A DNA stretch of 64,000 nucleotides from Streptomyces sp. NRRL S-337 (GTDB taxonomy: Bacteria; Actinomycetota; Actinomycetes; Streptomycetales; Streptomycetaceae), in contig NZ_JOIX01000012.1 in assembly GCF_000720175.1 (NCBI RefSeq), forward strand, positions 1 through 64,000. The letters run 5' to 3'. Below are positions 50,379 through 58,997 of the stretch, piece after piece. The first letter of the stretch is position 1, and each line of letters begins with the position of its first letter. The notes under the pieces were generated by a model. The model saw only the letters and a list, made by a program, of their open reading frames with translations. It ran no database searches and had not been told where the DNA came from. The position numbers and the translations under genes are program-made.

Positions 50379-51620
50379 ATGAGCCTGAAAACCGAAACCA
50401 CAGCCGAAGAGCCGGCCGAGGCAGTCGGAAGTCCATTCGGGTTGCCGGCGTTCAGGTGGTTCTTCACCGGTCGGCTTGTCTCGCTGCTGGGTAGCGCGAT
50501 GACTCCCGTGGCGCTGTCCCTCGCGGTGCTCAACGCCTCGAACAGCGCCAGTGACATGGGTGCCGTTCTCACCGCCAACACGATCCCGCTCATCGTCTTC
50601 ACATTGGCCGGCGGCGTAGTCGGTGACCGGTTCTCGCGGCGTCTGGTGCTCCTCCTCTCGAACCTGGGCGCCGCCTTGACGCAGGCGATCGTTGCATTCC
50701 TGCTGATCTCGGGAAACTACGACCTTGGTTCGCTGATCGTGCTGGAAGCCCTCAACGGCACGATGGCGGCCTTCACGAATCCCGCGCTCCGCGGCATCGT
50801 TCCGGATATCGTTCCCAAGCCGCAGATCCAGCGGGCGAATTCCGTACTGGGGTCGGCGAAGAACGCCGCGAAGGTACTGGGGCCGACAGCCGCGGCCACG
50901 ATCGTGGCCACTGCGGGCGGTGGCTGGGCCATCTCCTTCGATGCCGCCACCTACTTCGTCGCGGCGATCTGCATGGCCCGGTTGAAGGTGACCGGTAACA
51001 CGCCGCCCCGCAAGGCCAGTGTCTTCGTGTCCCTGCGAGAGGGCTGGACCGAATTCAGGTCGCGGACCTGGGTGTGGACGATCGTCGCTTCGTTCGGCGT
51101 GGCGAACTACGTGCAGGTCGGCATCTGGACCGTGCTGGGACCACTGATCGCCAAGGAGCGGATCGGCGAGACCTCCTGGGGATTCGTGCTCAGCGTCAAG
51201 GCGGTCGGCGTTCTGCTCATGGCCGTGCTGATGTACCGCATTACTCTCAAACGCCTGTTGCCCGTGGCGCAGACCTGTGCGGCGCTGGTGGGCCTTCCCC
51301 TGATCGCACTCGGGCTCGTGGCGAACGTGTACTGGCTTGCCGCGTCCGCTTTCATCGCGGGCCTGAGCCTCGGTTTCTACAGCATCGCCTGGGAGACCAC
51401 GCTGCAGGAGCAGATCCCGAAGAACATGATTTCGCGCATCTCCTCGTACGACAATCTCGGGTCCTTCATCGCCATCCCGGCGGGACAACTCTCCGCCGCT
51501 CCGCTGGCGAGCGTCTTCGGAGCTTCTCGTGTGGCGTTGGTCGGCGGATTCCTGTGGATCCTTCTTACGCTGTGCCCCCTCATGGTCCCCTCGGTACGTG
51601 GATTGCGGCACGACGCCTGA
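50379..51620 (+). CDS. MFS transporter, likely product exporter
   Basis: This 413-aa protein has 12 predicted spans. The sequence FRWFFTGRLVSLLGSAMTPVALSLAVL opens it, GGVVGDRFSRRLVLLLSNL is the conserved cytoplasmic loop 2-3, and FTNPALRGIVPDIVPKPQIQRANSVLGSAKNAAKVLGP is typical of the enterobactin-exporter-like group found in antibiotic clusters. It begins its own transcript after the terminator at 50162 and is followed by another strong hairpin. Export and self-resistance are the likely roles. Confidence 0.88.
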   Translation: MSLKTETTAEEPAEAVGSPFGLPAFRWFFTGRLVSLLGSAMTPVALSLAVLNASNSASDMGAVLTANTIPLIVFTLAGGVVGDRFSRRLVLLLSNLGAALTQAIVAFLLISGNYDLGSLIVLEALNGTMAAFTNPALRGIVPDIVPKPQIQRANSVLGSAKNAAKVLGPTAAATIVATAGGGWAISFDAATYFVAAICMARLKVTGNTPPRKASVFVSLREGWTEFRSRTWVWTIVASFGVANYVQVGIWTVLGPLIAKERIGETSWGFVLSVKAVGVLLMAVLMYRITLKRLLPVAQTCAALVGLPLIALGLVANVYWLAASAFIAGLSLGFYSIAWETTLQEQIPKNMISRISSYDNLGSFIAIPAGQLSAAPLASVFGASRVALVGGFLWILLTLCPLMVPSVRGLRHDA

Positions 51621-51696
51621 GGCCACCGACCGGTGTGTATCTCACACGCGACTGCCCGCGCCGTACTGCTGTCGAGTTTGTTGAGCCGTATCGATG

Positions 51697-51733
51697 CGTT
51701 GCCCGCATGGCCTGTGGCGGCATGCGGGCAACG
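51697..51733 (+). terminator. Strong hairpin terminator after the MFS gene
   Basis: CGTTGCCCGCATG (51697-51709) pairs perfectly with CATGCGGGCAACG (51721-51733) across an 11-nt loop. TTGTTTCTG follows, giving a partial T-run. Confidence 0.8.
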
Positions 51734-51829
51734 TTGTTTCTGCTGTTGCGGGATGTCACACCCTTGTTTCCTCTTCCGATCGGTCGATAAAATGGGACAC
51801 ACTTTCCCTCCTAGTCATCGGAGGCTACC

Positions 51830-52507
51830 GTTTCCCGCATTCTGCTGACCGCAGTTGAACCCTTCGGCCGAAATTCGCTGAATTCCGCATGGGAGGCTTG
51901 CCGGCTGGTTGCCGACGACCCCCCGCCAGGGCTGGAACTGGAAGTCGTCCAACTGCCCTGTGTATTCGGTGATTCCATAGCGGCCTTGCGCAAGGAAATC
52001 CTTCGCGCTGACCCCGAACTGGTCGTTGCCACCGGCCAAGGAGGCAGCCGTCCGGATATCACCATCGAACGCGTGGCGATCAACCTCGACGACGCGCAGG
52101 GGCCGGACAACAAAGGCAACCAGCCCATCGACAGCCCCATCATTCCTGACGGGCCCGCGGCCTACTTCTCCTCCTTGCCGGTGAAGACTTGCACCTCGGC
52201 AGTCCTTGAGGCTGGCATACCTGCCTCGCTCTCGCATACCGCCGGCACTTTCCTGTGCAATCACATCGCGTACGGTCTCGCCCACCTCATTGCCACCGAA
52301 TTTCCGCACGTCCGTGGTGGATTCGTACACGTGCCCTTCACTCCCGCCCAGGCCGCGGACAGGGAAAGGCGACCGTCGATGGCAAGCGCCACCGCTGCAG
52401 AGGCGCTACGAGTCGTGCTGACCACCGCCAGCACCACCGATCGGGACGAAGACGCGGAGACGGGACGTAGGGGACCCAAATCCTGGCTGTCCCGGCTGCG
52501 GAAGTAG
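51830..52507 (+). CDS. Pyroglutamyl peptidase I-like cysteine peptidase with apparent GTT start
   Basis: The ~225-aa protein has all elements of the C15 family: LLTAVEPFG at the start, GQGGSRPDITIERVAIN (Glu80), SHTAGTFLCNHIAYGL (nucleophile Cys143) and GGFVHVPFTP (His167). The triad is complete. No ATG, GTG or TTG occurs in frame near the start. GGAGG at 51820-51824 is followed 5 nt later by GTT TCC CGC ATT CTG, where relatives have (M/V)SRxL, so GTT 51830 is the inferred start. The family removes N-terminal pyroglutamate. In this cluster it could trim or amidolyse a peptide intermediate. Confidence 0.75.
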   Translation, partial: VSRILLTAVEPFGRNSLNSAWEACRLVADDPPPGLELEVVQLPCVFGDSIAALRKEILRADPELVVATGQGGSRPDITIERVAINLDDAQGPDNKGNQPIDSPIIPDGPAAYFSSLPVKTCTSAVLEAGIPASLSHTAGTFLCNHIAYGLAHLIATEFPHVRGGFVHVPFTPAQAADRERRPSMASATAAEALRVVLTTASTTDRDEDAETGRRGPKSWLSRLRK

Positions 52508-52570
52508 CCCGCCCGTCCAGGAGGGCGCAGTTCCGCACACCACTCCACTGCGAGCGGAGGGAGACAAGCC

Positions 52571-54553
52571 GTGCGAATTCTTGTTCTCGGCGATTCATGC
52601 AGTGCGGGGATCGGGGCTCCGCAGGCTGTTTACCCGTACGTACTGCACACGCTGCTGGGCACAGCACATCGAATCGAGAACCACGCCGTCCCCGGCTTCA
52701 CGAGCGCGGATGCGGCCCGGTACTTCCGGCGGACGCTCGCACGTCGGCGCTGGGACGTGGTGATCCTCTATCTGGGCAACACCGATGGTGCCCAGTCACG
52801 TTACAAGGGTGCCTACAGAGCCTGGAAGGACCTCGACCGGTGGGCGCCCGGCCGGCACCGCCCCCGCCCGGTGGTCCGCATCCGGCAGAGGAACTCAGGT
52901 GAGTTCGACGAGAGGGACGAACGGCACTCCGTCGCCACCACATCGGAGGATTTCCGGAAGAATCTTGAGACCATCGCCCGGCTGGCCCGCCGTCGCGGGG
53001 CGCGCGTCGTCGCGATCAATCCCATTGCCAACACCCGGTTCCCGGCCGCCATGATGGCGAGCAACGCGGCGTTCTACAAAGTCGTGGGTTTCGAAGCACG
53101 GATGGCTGACCGCCTCACCGGGCCAACCGAGCTGTCGAGCCTGCTGATCGACGCCATACGCGACCACGAAGATGGACGCTTCGCAGCAGCAGCCGAAAAG
53201 TACCGGGAGCTGGCCCGAGGGGAAGGCCGTGTCGCACCGATCGCACTGAACAACCTGGCTGTCCTGCTCGACCAGCAAGGAACCGAGGACGAACCGGCTT
53301 CCTTACTCACGAAGTTGGCCGAGTACCGGGGCGTGTCCGGTGCCGTCGCCTCCTACAACCTGAGCCGTGTGCTGACCCGCAGGAAAGAAGAGGAGCTCGC
53401 GCGCAGCTATACGCTCCGTGCCGTGGAGGGCGACAGCAATCTCTATCGCATCAAAGGTGAGTACAGACGAAAGATCACTGCTCTTGCCGCACAGCTCGAC
53501 ATCGAGGTGATCGACCTGGCGGAGCTGCTGTCCCCGGCCGATTTCTTCGACTATTGCCACCCGACCGCAGAAGCACACGAAGCCATCGCAGCGGCCCTCG
53601 CTGCACGACTGACCTCTGCCGGGGACGACGGTGCAGGGGAGAGCGACGCCGGATACGTTTGTGTCTACCCCAGCCCGGACGCGTACTTCGACGTGACGCC
53701 GACACTGGCCGACCACTTCTCCCTCGACTTCGACGTGCCACCCTCGGAGGTACGGGAAGAGGCACGCAAACTACTGAAGAGCGCCCGTGAGCGAGGGCCG
53801 GAGGACTTCCTCACCGGAGAACCACAGTGGCCTGAAGCCGCATCGGACCTTCAAGCCAACATCATCAACACCTTTCGCTACGCCGTAGGCCACCCCCTGA
53901 TCACTTCGCTGGACGACCTCGAACAATGGCTGCCTGAATACGGCTGGGAGATCGGAAGATTCCCGGAGTACTACCTTTACCGCATCCTGCACGACTACGC
54001 CGTGGCCGCCGAAACCCAGCGCACCAGCGACGGACCAGCAGATGACGCCGTCTGCAGACACCTCAGTTCCGCGGTGCAACAACAGCGGGTGCTGCCGGGG
54101 ATCCCGTCGGATGCGAAAAGCAGGCTGCGGTTCGACACGCCATACGCGAGACGTGTCCTGGAAAAAGCTCATTGCCAACTCTCATGCAGTCCCTCGCTTT
54201 TCGAGGATCGCCGCGCGCTGCGCATCGTCACCGTCCGGAACTGGTACCTGCGTGAAGCATTCCGCTTCGGGGCGCATTCACGCTACGGTATGTACTATCC
54301 GGCCTGGGACCTGGAGACCTTGATCGAGGGCGCCTGTGTCTCTCACACCATCTCCCGCCATCAGGAAGACGTGGAGACCGCAGGGCGGGCGGAATCTCTG
54401 CTGGCAAATCTGATGCGGCTGCGTGGAGTACATGAGAAGTACGCCAAGCAGTATGTGCAGGCCGGGGAGATGATCGGCTGCGAAGAGTATCGCTCGGAAC
54501 TCTCCGACCTACGGTTGTTGTTCGAGGTTCCGTACCGGACCGAAGTTCGATAG
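52571..54553 (+). CDS. SGNH/GDSL-hydrolase-like protein with TPR-like insert and unique C-terminal domain
   Basis: This 660-aa protein starts at GTG 52571 behind GGAGGGAGA. The N-terminal SGNH fold has MRILVLGDSCSAG (Ser9), LYLGNTDGA (oxyanion Asn) and DYCHPTAEAH (Asp/His near residue 340). A tetratricopeptide-like helical insert (HEDGRFAAAAEKYRELARGEGRVAPIALNNLAVLL) splits it. The last ~270 residues have no family I recognise (LITSLDDLEQWLPEYGWEIGRFPEYYLYRIL ... LMRLRGVHEKYAKQYVQAG). It may hydrolyse or transfer an acyl group on the product. Confidence 0.65.
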   Translation: MRILVLGDSCSAGIGAPQAVYPYVLHTLLGTAHRIENHAVPGFTSADAARYFRRTLARRRWDVVILYLGNTDGAQSRYKGAYRAWKDLDRWAPGRHRPRPVVRIRQRNSGEFDERDERHSVATTSEDFRKNLETIARLARRRGARVVAINPIANTRFPAAMMASNAAFYKVVGFEARMADRLTGPTELSSLLIDAIRDHEDGRFAAAAEKYRELARGEGRVAPIALNNLAVLLDQQGTEDEPASLLTKLAEYRGVSGAVASYNLSRVLTRRKEEELARSYTLRAVEGDSNLYRIKGEYRRKITALAAQLDIEVIDLAELLSPADFFDYCHPTAEAHEAIAAALAARLTSAGDDGAGESDAGYVCVYPSPDAYFDVTPTLADHFSLDFDVPPSEVREEARKLLKSARERGPEDFLTGEPQWPEAASDLQANIINTFRYAVGHPLITSLDDLEQWLPEYGWEIGRFPEYYLYRILHDYAVAAETQRTSDGPADDAVCRHLSSAVQQQRVLPGIPSDAKSRLRFDTPYARRVLEKAHCQLSCSPSLFEDRRALRIVTVRNWYLREAFRFGAHSRYGMYYPAWDLETLIEGACVSHTISRHQEDVETAGRAESLLANLMRLRGVHEKYAKQYVQAGEMIGCEEYRSELSDLRLLFEVPYRTEVR

Positions 54554-54638
54554 GGACTGGTCTTTCAGCGAGCACTTTCACATGCCGGGCCTTGCCTGTG
54601 CCGTCATCATTCGTTGTGAAATTCCCAAGGGGGAGACG

Positions 54639-55970
54639 GTGACCCGAAAACTGCACCTCAATGCCTTTTTGAGTAGTGTCGGCCATCACGAGTCGGCTTG
54701 GCGGTTGCCGGAGAGCGATCCGGTGGCGGACACCGATATCGCGTACTACAAGCACCTGGCCCGTGTGGCCGAGCGGGGGAAGCTCGATTCCTTGTTCCTC
54801 GCCGACCACCCCGGGCTGTGGGGCGACATCAGCCGTCGGCCGTCAGCCGCTCTGGAGCCGACGCTGCTGCTGACCGTCATGGCCGGAGTGACCGAGCACA
54901 TCGGCTTGGTCGCCACCGCTTCGACCACCTACAACGAGCCCTACAACCTGGCCCGCCGATTCGCCTCGCTCGACCACATCAGCGGTGGTCGGGCCGGTTG
55001 GAACATCGTGACGACGGCCACTCTCCACGCAGCGCGTAACTTCGGCCTGGACGATCTTCCCCAGCATCAGGATCGATACGCCCGTGCCGACGAGTTCGTG
55101 GAGGTATCCCGCAAGCTCTGGGACAGCTGGGAGGACGACGCGATCTTGGCAGACAAGGAAGCGGGGGTCTGGGGGGACAACAGCCGACTCCATCCGCCGG
55201 CGCACGAAGGCACGTACTACAAGGTCGCCGGAGCACTGAACGTTCCCCGCAGCCCGCAGGGCCACCCGCTCCTGGTGCAGGCCGGGTCCTCCGAAGACGG
55301 GAGGGACTTCGCGGCACGGCACGCGGATGCCGTCTTCACGGTGCAACAGACTCTCGATGAGGCGCAGGCGTTCTACGCCGACCTGAAGAAGCGCGCCGCC
55401 CGATTCGGTCGGGACCCTGAGACCGTCAAGATCCTGCCCGGCATCGTCCCCTCGATCGGCGCGACGCAGGCCGAGGCCGAAGAGCTCGACGCCCGGCTGG
55501 AACGCTTGATCAAGCCCGAGCACGCGATCCGGCAGTTGGCCAACATCCTCCAGGTGTCCCCCGAGGAACTGCCGCTCGACGAGGAGCTGCCCGCTACCCT
55601 CACCGTCGAACGGCACATCGAGGGCGGACAGGGTCGCTACGCACTCATCGTCGGCATGGCCCGCCGAGAGGGGCTGACGGTACGTCAGCTCATCGGGCGA
55701 CTGGGCGCCGGCCGCGGTCACCGCAGCTTCGCCGGCACTCCGGACCAGGTGGCCGACGCGATCCAACACTGGTTCGAGAACGATGCCGCGGACGGCTTCA
55801 ACATCATGCCGCCGGTGCTCCCCTCCGGACTGGAGTCTTTCGTCGACCACGTGGTGCCGGTCCTTCAGGAGCGCGGTCTCTTCCGCACCGAGTACACGGG
55901 GCAGACGTTGCGCGATCACTACGGGGTGGCGCGACCTGTCAACCAGCACAGGGACGGTGGAGCCGGGTGA
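54639..55970 (+). CDS. Flavin-dependent monooxygenase of the NtaA/SnaA/DszA type
   Basis: The GTG at 54639 (VTRKLHLNAFL) follows AAGGGGGAG and is preferred to 54582. The ~443-aa luciferase-like barrel reads SSVGHHESAWRLPESDP, FLADHPGLWGDISRRPSAALEPTLLLTVMAGVTEHIGLVATASTTYNEPYNLARRFASLDHISGGRAGWNIVTT and QAGSSEDGRDFAARHADAVFT. These are signatures of two-component FMNH2-dependent monooxygenases that oxidise heterocycles or amines; a separate flavin reductase would be needed. It is the last gene of the cluster before the IS-rich region. Confidence 0.88.
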   Translation: MTRKLHLNAFLSSVGHHESAWRLPESDPVADTDIAYYKHLARVAERGKLDSLFLADHPGLWGDISRRPSAALEPTLLLTVMAGVTEHIGLVATASTTYNEPYNLARRFASLDHISGGRAGWNIVTTATLHAARNFGLDDLPQHQDRYARADEFVEVSRKLWDSWEDDAILADKEAGVWGDNSRLHPPAHEGTYYKVAGALNVPRSPQGHPLLVQAGSSEDGRDFAARHADAVFTVQQTLDEAQAFYADLKKRAARFGRDPETVKILPGIVPSIGATQAEAEELDARLERLIKPEHAIRQLANILQVSPEELPLDEELPATLTVERHIEGGQGRYALIVGMARREGLTVRQLIGRLGAGRGHRSFAGTPDQVADAIQHWFENDAADGFNIMPPVLPSGLESFVDHVVPVLQERGLFRTEYTGQTLRDHYGVARPVNQHRDGGAG

Positions 55971-55979
55971 GGCAGTGAG

Positions 55980-56650
55980 CTAGGGTCCGTCTTCAAACGG
56001 ATCTCGCCCAAAGCAGGAATGCCGCGAGAGTGACGGCCGCTTCGTAGGAGGTGGCGGTCTTTTCGTATCGGGTGGCGATGCCGCGGAAGCCCTTGAGCCG
56101 GTTGAAGCAGCGCTCGACCATGTTCCGTCGTCGGTAGATATCGCGGTCGAACCCTGGCGGCCTGCCACCGGAGCGGCCGCGGTTGTGCCGGTGCCGTTGT
56201 TGGTCCCTCTTCTCGGGGATGGTGTGTGCGATACCGCGTTTGCGCAGGTAGGTGCGGAAGCCGCGAGAGCTGTAAGCCTTGTCCGCGATGACCTGGTCGG
56301 GCCGGCAGCGTGGTCGCCCCAGGCCGGTGCGGGGAACGCGGATCCGTTCCAGGGGCGGGCGTGCGCAGATGCTGTCGTGGCGTTGTCCTGGCGACAGCAG
56401 GATTGCGAGCGGGCGGCCCTTGCCGTCGCAAGCGAGGTGGATTTTGGTGGTCAGTCCGCCTCGGGATCGGCCGAGGGCGTGATCATCCGGTTCGTCCTGC
56501 CAGTACTGCCCCTTTTTCGCCCGGTCGCGGCGGCGTGCTGGTGGGCACGGACGACGGTGGAGTCGGTCTGGACCAACCAGTCGATGTCGCCGGCCGCGTC
56601 CGCGTGGGCCTGGATCTGCTGCAGAGCCCGGGTGAACCCCGAGCGCCTCG
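55980..56650 (-). mobile_element. IS5-family (IS427-group-like) element, 5'-truncated, inserted in an aminoglycoside kinase gene
   Basis: The minus strand first reads FTRALQQIQAHADAAGDIDWLVQTDSTVVRAHQHAAATGR (first DDE Asp). At a slippery run (GCGAAAAAGGGG, near 56520) it shifts to KKGQYWQDEPDDHALGRSRGGLTTKIHL, QVIADKAYSSRGFR (second Asp) and RRNMVERCFNRLKGFRGIATRYEK (Glu), ending at 55993. IS427-type IS5 elements use such A-rich frameshift sites, so the shift may be programmed rather than decay. The N-terminal third is missing; its place is taken by the kinase gene at about 56650. Confidence 0.7.
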
Positions 56651-57429
56651 GTCAGCAGGTCGAAGCGGCGCCGCACCGCCCGGGGAGCGTCCCCGGCGAC
56701 GTGGAGTCTCTCCCAGCCGGTGTCCAGCGCCGGCCACAGGTCGAAGCCCGGGTCGCCGACGAGGGGTTCGGGGTGGATGGCCAGCCACGGCTCGCGCTCG
56801 GCGGCGAGCACGTTGCCGTAGTGCAGGTCCCAGTGCAGCATCCGGTCGCCGGGCTCGCCGACCAGCTCGGTGACTGCCGACGCCCAGCCGCGCAGCCGCC
56901 GCTGGTCCTCGGGGTCCCGCAGGGCGCCGACGGCCGCCGGCACGGACGCCAGCATGTCGCGCGCGACGTCACTGAGGCCGCGCAGGCCCTCGGGCGCCGG
57001 GACGGAGTGCAGCCGGGCCATAAGTCCGGCCAGGGCGCTCATGGCCACGTGGTCGTCTTCGACGGAAGCCAGGGTGCGTGAGCCGTCCAGGCGTTCCAGC
57101 AGCATGGCGCTGCTCTCCGGGTCGTGGTCGAGCAGTCGTACGATGCCGTCGCCGTTCCACGCCCGCAGCCCGATCAGCGCGGCGGTCGTCTCCTCGCGGG
57201 GCATCTGGAGTTTGAGAGCGGCGCGGGTGTCGTCCGCGCGGCGCACCGGTACCACCAGTGAGGCCTCGCCGGACCCGATGCCGCCGTCGCGCTCCAGTTC
57301 CCATCGGTCGAGCAGCTTCGCCACCAGCGCGGGCAGCCGGGCGATCCAGGTCCGTTGATCTTCACCACCGTTCCTCGTGTACGACGCGACCAGGGCGTCA
57401 GGGACTTCGATGCCTTGCGGCGAACTCAT
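56645..57429 (-). pseudogene. APH(6)/hydroxyurea-type kinase truncated by an IS5 fragment
   Basis: From ATG 57429 the reading is a typical streptomycin/hydroxyurea phosphotransferase: LVVPVRRADDTRAALKLQMP (ATP-binding Lys), LLERLDGSRTLASV, RMLHWDLHYGNVLAA (catalytic loop), WLAIHPEPLVGDPGFDLWPALD. Two defects are visible. The metal-binding Asp of the usual AIDPxPLVGDP motif is His here. The C-terminus (~50 residues) is cut at about 56645, where the frame continues into IS DNA. A functional resistance gene is unlikely. Confidence 0.75.
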
Positions 57430-57486
57430 GGGGGGTTGTCCTTCGGGGGAGTGGGCTTTTCACCGCGACCACGGGTAAGGCCGAGG

Positions 57487-58695
57487 TCATGCGGCGGCTG
57501 CTTCGGGGTTGCGGGTCTCGCAGAAGGTTCCGTCGCGGAGCATGCCGAACAGGACGCTGATGCGTTGGCGGGCGAGGCGGAGGAGGGCTTGGGTGTGGGT
57601 TTTGCCGCGGGCTCGTTGTTTGTCGTAGTAGATGCGGGAGGCGGGGTCGGCGTTCACAGGCGAAGGCGGAGAGGAACATGGCGCGTTTGAGCTGACGGTT
57701 GCCGCCCCGTGGGGCGTGTTCGCCGTGGATCGAGGTGCCGGATTGCCTGGTGGTGGGGGTGAGGTCGGCGTAGGAGGCGAGGTGGGCGGCGGTGGGGAAG
57801 CTGGCGCCGTCGCCGATGATGACCAGCAGGACTGCGGCGGGCCTGACGCCGACGCCGGGCATCGACGTCAGGCCCGGGGAAAGAGGGTGTGCCTCCAGCA
57901 GGGCGTTGATCTGGGCTTCCAGGGCCCGGCGCTGGGTGTGGACGGCGGCGAACGAGGTGGCCAGGGAAGGCATGACGATGTCGAGGGTGCCGGTGCCGGG
58001 GACGACGACGGTCTGTTCGTCGAGTGCGTCGAAGACATCGTCGATCAGCTGGGCGGCCATACGCGGGGCCTTGGGCCGGATGAGGTCGACGAGTCTGCGG
58101 CGGCCGGCTTTTCGCAGGGCGGCCGGGGAGCCGTAGCGTTCGAGGAGCCAGGTGACGGCCTGGTGGTCGATGCGGGGGCCAAGGACACGTTCCAGGCTGG
58201 GGTGGAACTGGGTGAGCAGGCCGCGTATCCGGTTGCTGGTGCGGGTGGCCTCGGTGGCTAGGTCCTGGTCGAAGCCGGTCAGGACGGTCAGTTCGGCGGT
58301 GATCTCGCCGGTCAGTTCCAGCGAGCGCAAGGTGGGGGGCATGGTGCGGACGGCGTCCGCGATCACCGCCGCGCCCTTCGTGTCGGTCTTCGCCTCGCCC
58401 GGGTAGAGGTCAGCGATCCGGCGCATAGCCAGGACTAGCAGGTAGGCGACCTTGCAGCCGACGTCGCGGGCGACGGTCAAGGGGAGGGCGCCGATGGAGG
58501 CGGCTGGTCCACGATCACCAGTACGGTGCCGAACTTCGCGGCCAGCCTGTCGAAGACGGCCCGCAGTTTCGGCTCGCTGTTGGGTAGCTGCTTATCGAAG
58601 ACCTTCTTGCCGGCCGGGGTGAGACCGTGGCCGTGGTGAGCGGTCTCGCCGACGTCCAGGCCGAGGAACACGCCCAGGTCTTCGGTAGCGAACAT
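57487..58695 (-). pseudogene. IS110-family transposase with two frameshifts
   Basis: From ATG 58695 the reading GVFLGLDVGETAHHGHGLTPAGKKVF is the DEDD N-terminus. A frameshift near 58495 leads to LTVARDVGCKVAYLLVLAMRRIADLYPGEAKTD, GLTSMPGVGVRPAAVLLVIIGDGASFPTAAHLASYADLTPTTRQSG and RGGNRQLKRAMFLSAFA (the conserved transposase-20 region). A second frameshift near 57655 restores the C-terminal piece (LLRLARQRISVLFGML) to a stop at about 57487. The usual TDAKDA motif reads TDTKGA, losing an acidic residue. It is inactive. Confidence 0.8.
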
Positions 58696-58997
58696 CGGGC
58701 CCTTTCAAGGAGTTGCAAGTACCGGCCTCGGTGGTGGTGTCCTACGCGCGCATCCACGTTATGCAGACCTGCCGCCCGCGAACCGTCCGGCGTTGTGCCG
58801 GACCGGACGGTGGCCGGACCTCTCATCAGCATCTCCGACGGCACCTCCCGGGCCCGGTGACACCACCCCCCAGGTCATGCCTTCGACAGGTCGCGCTCGG
58901 GTCGTCAAGACGGAACATTTTTGGCCTCCGTCGGCCTTGTGACCGAACGGTTCACCGTGCTCAGCAGCACCGCCACCTCGCCAAATGAAAACGACCT

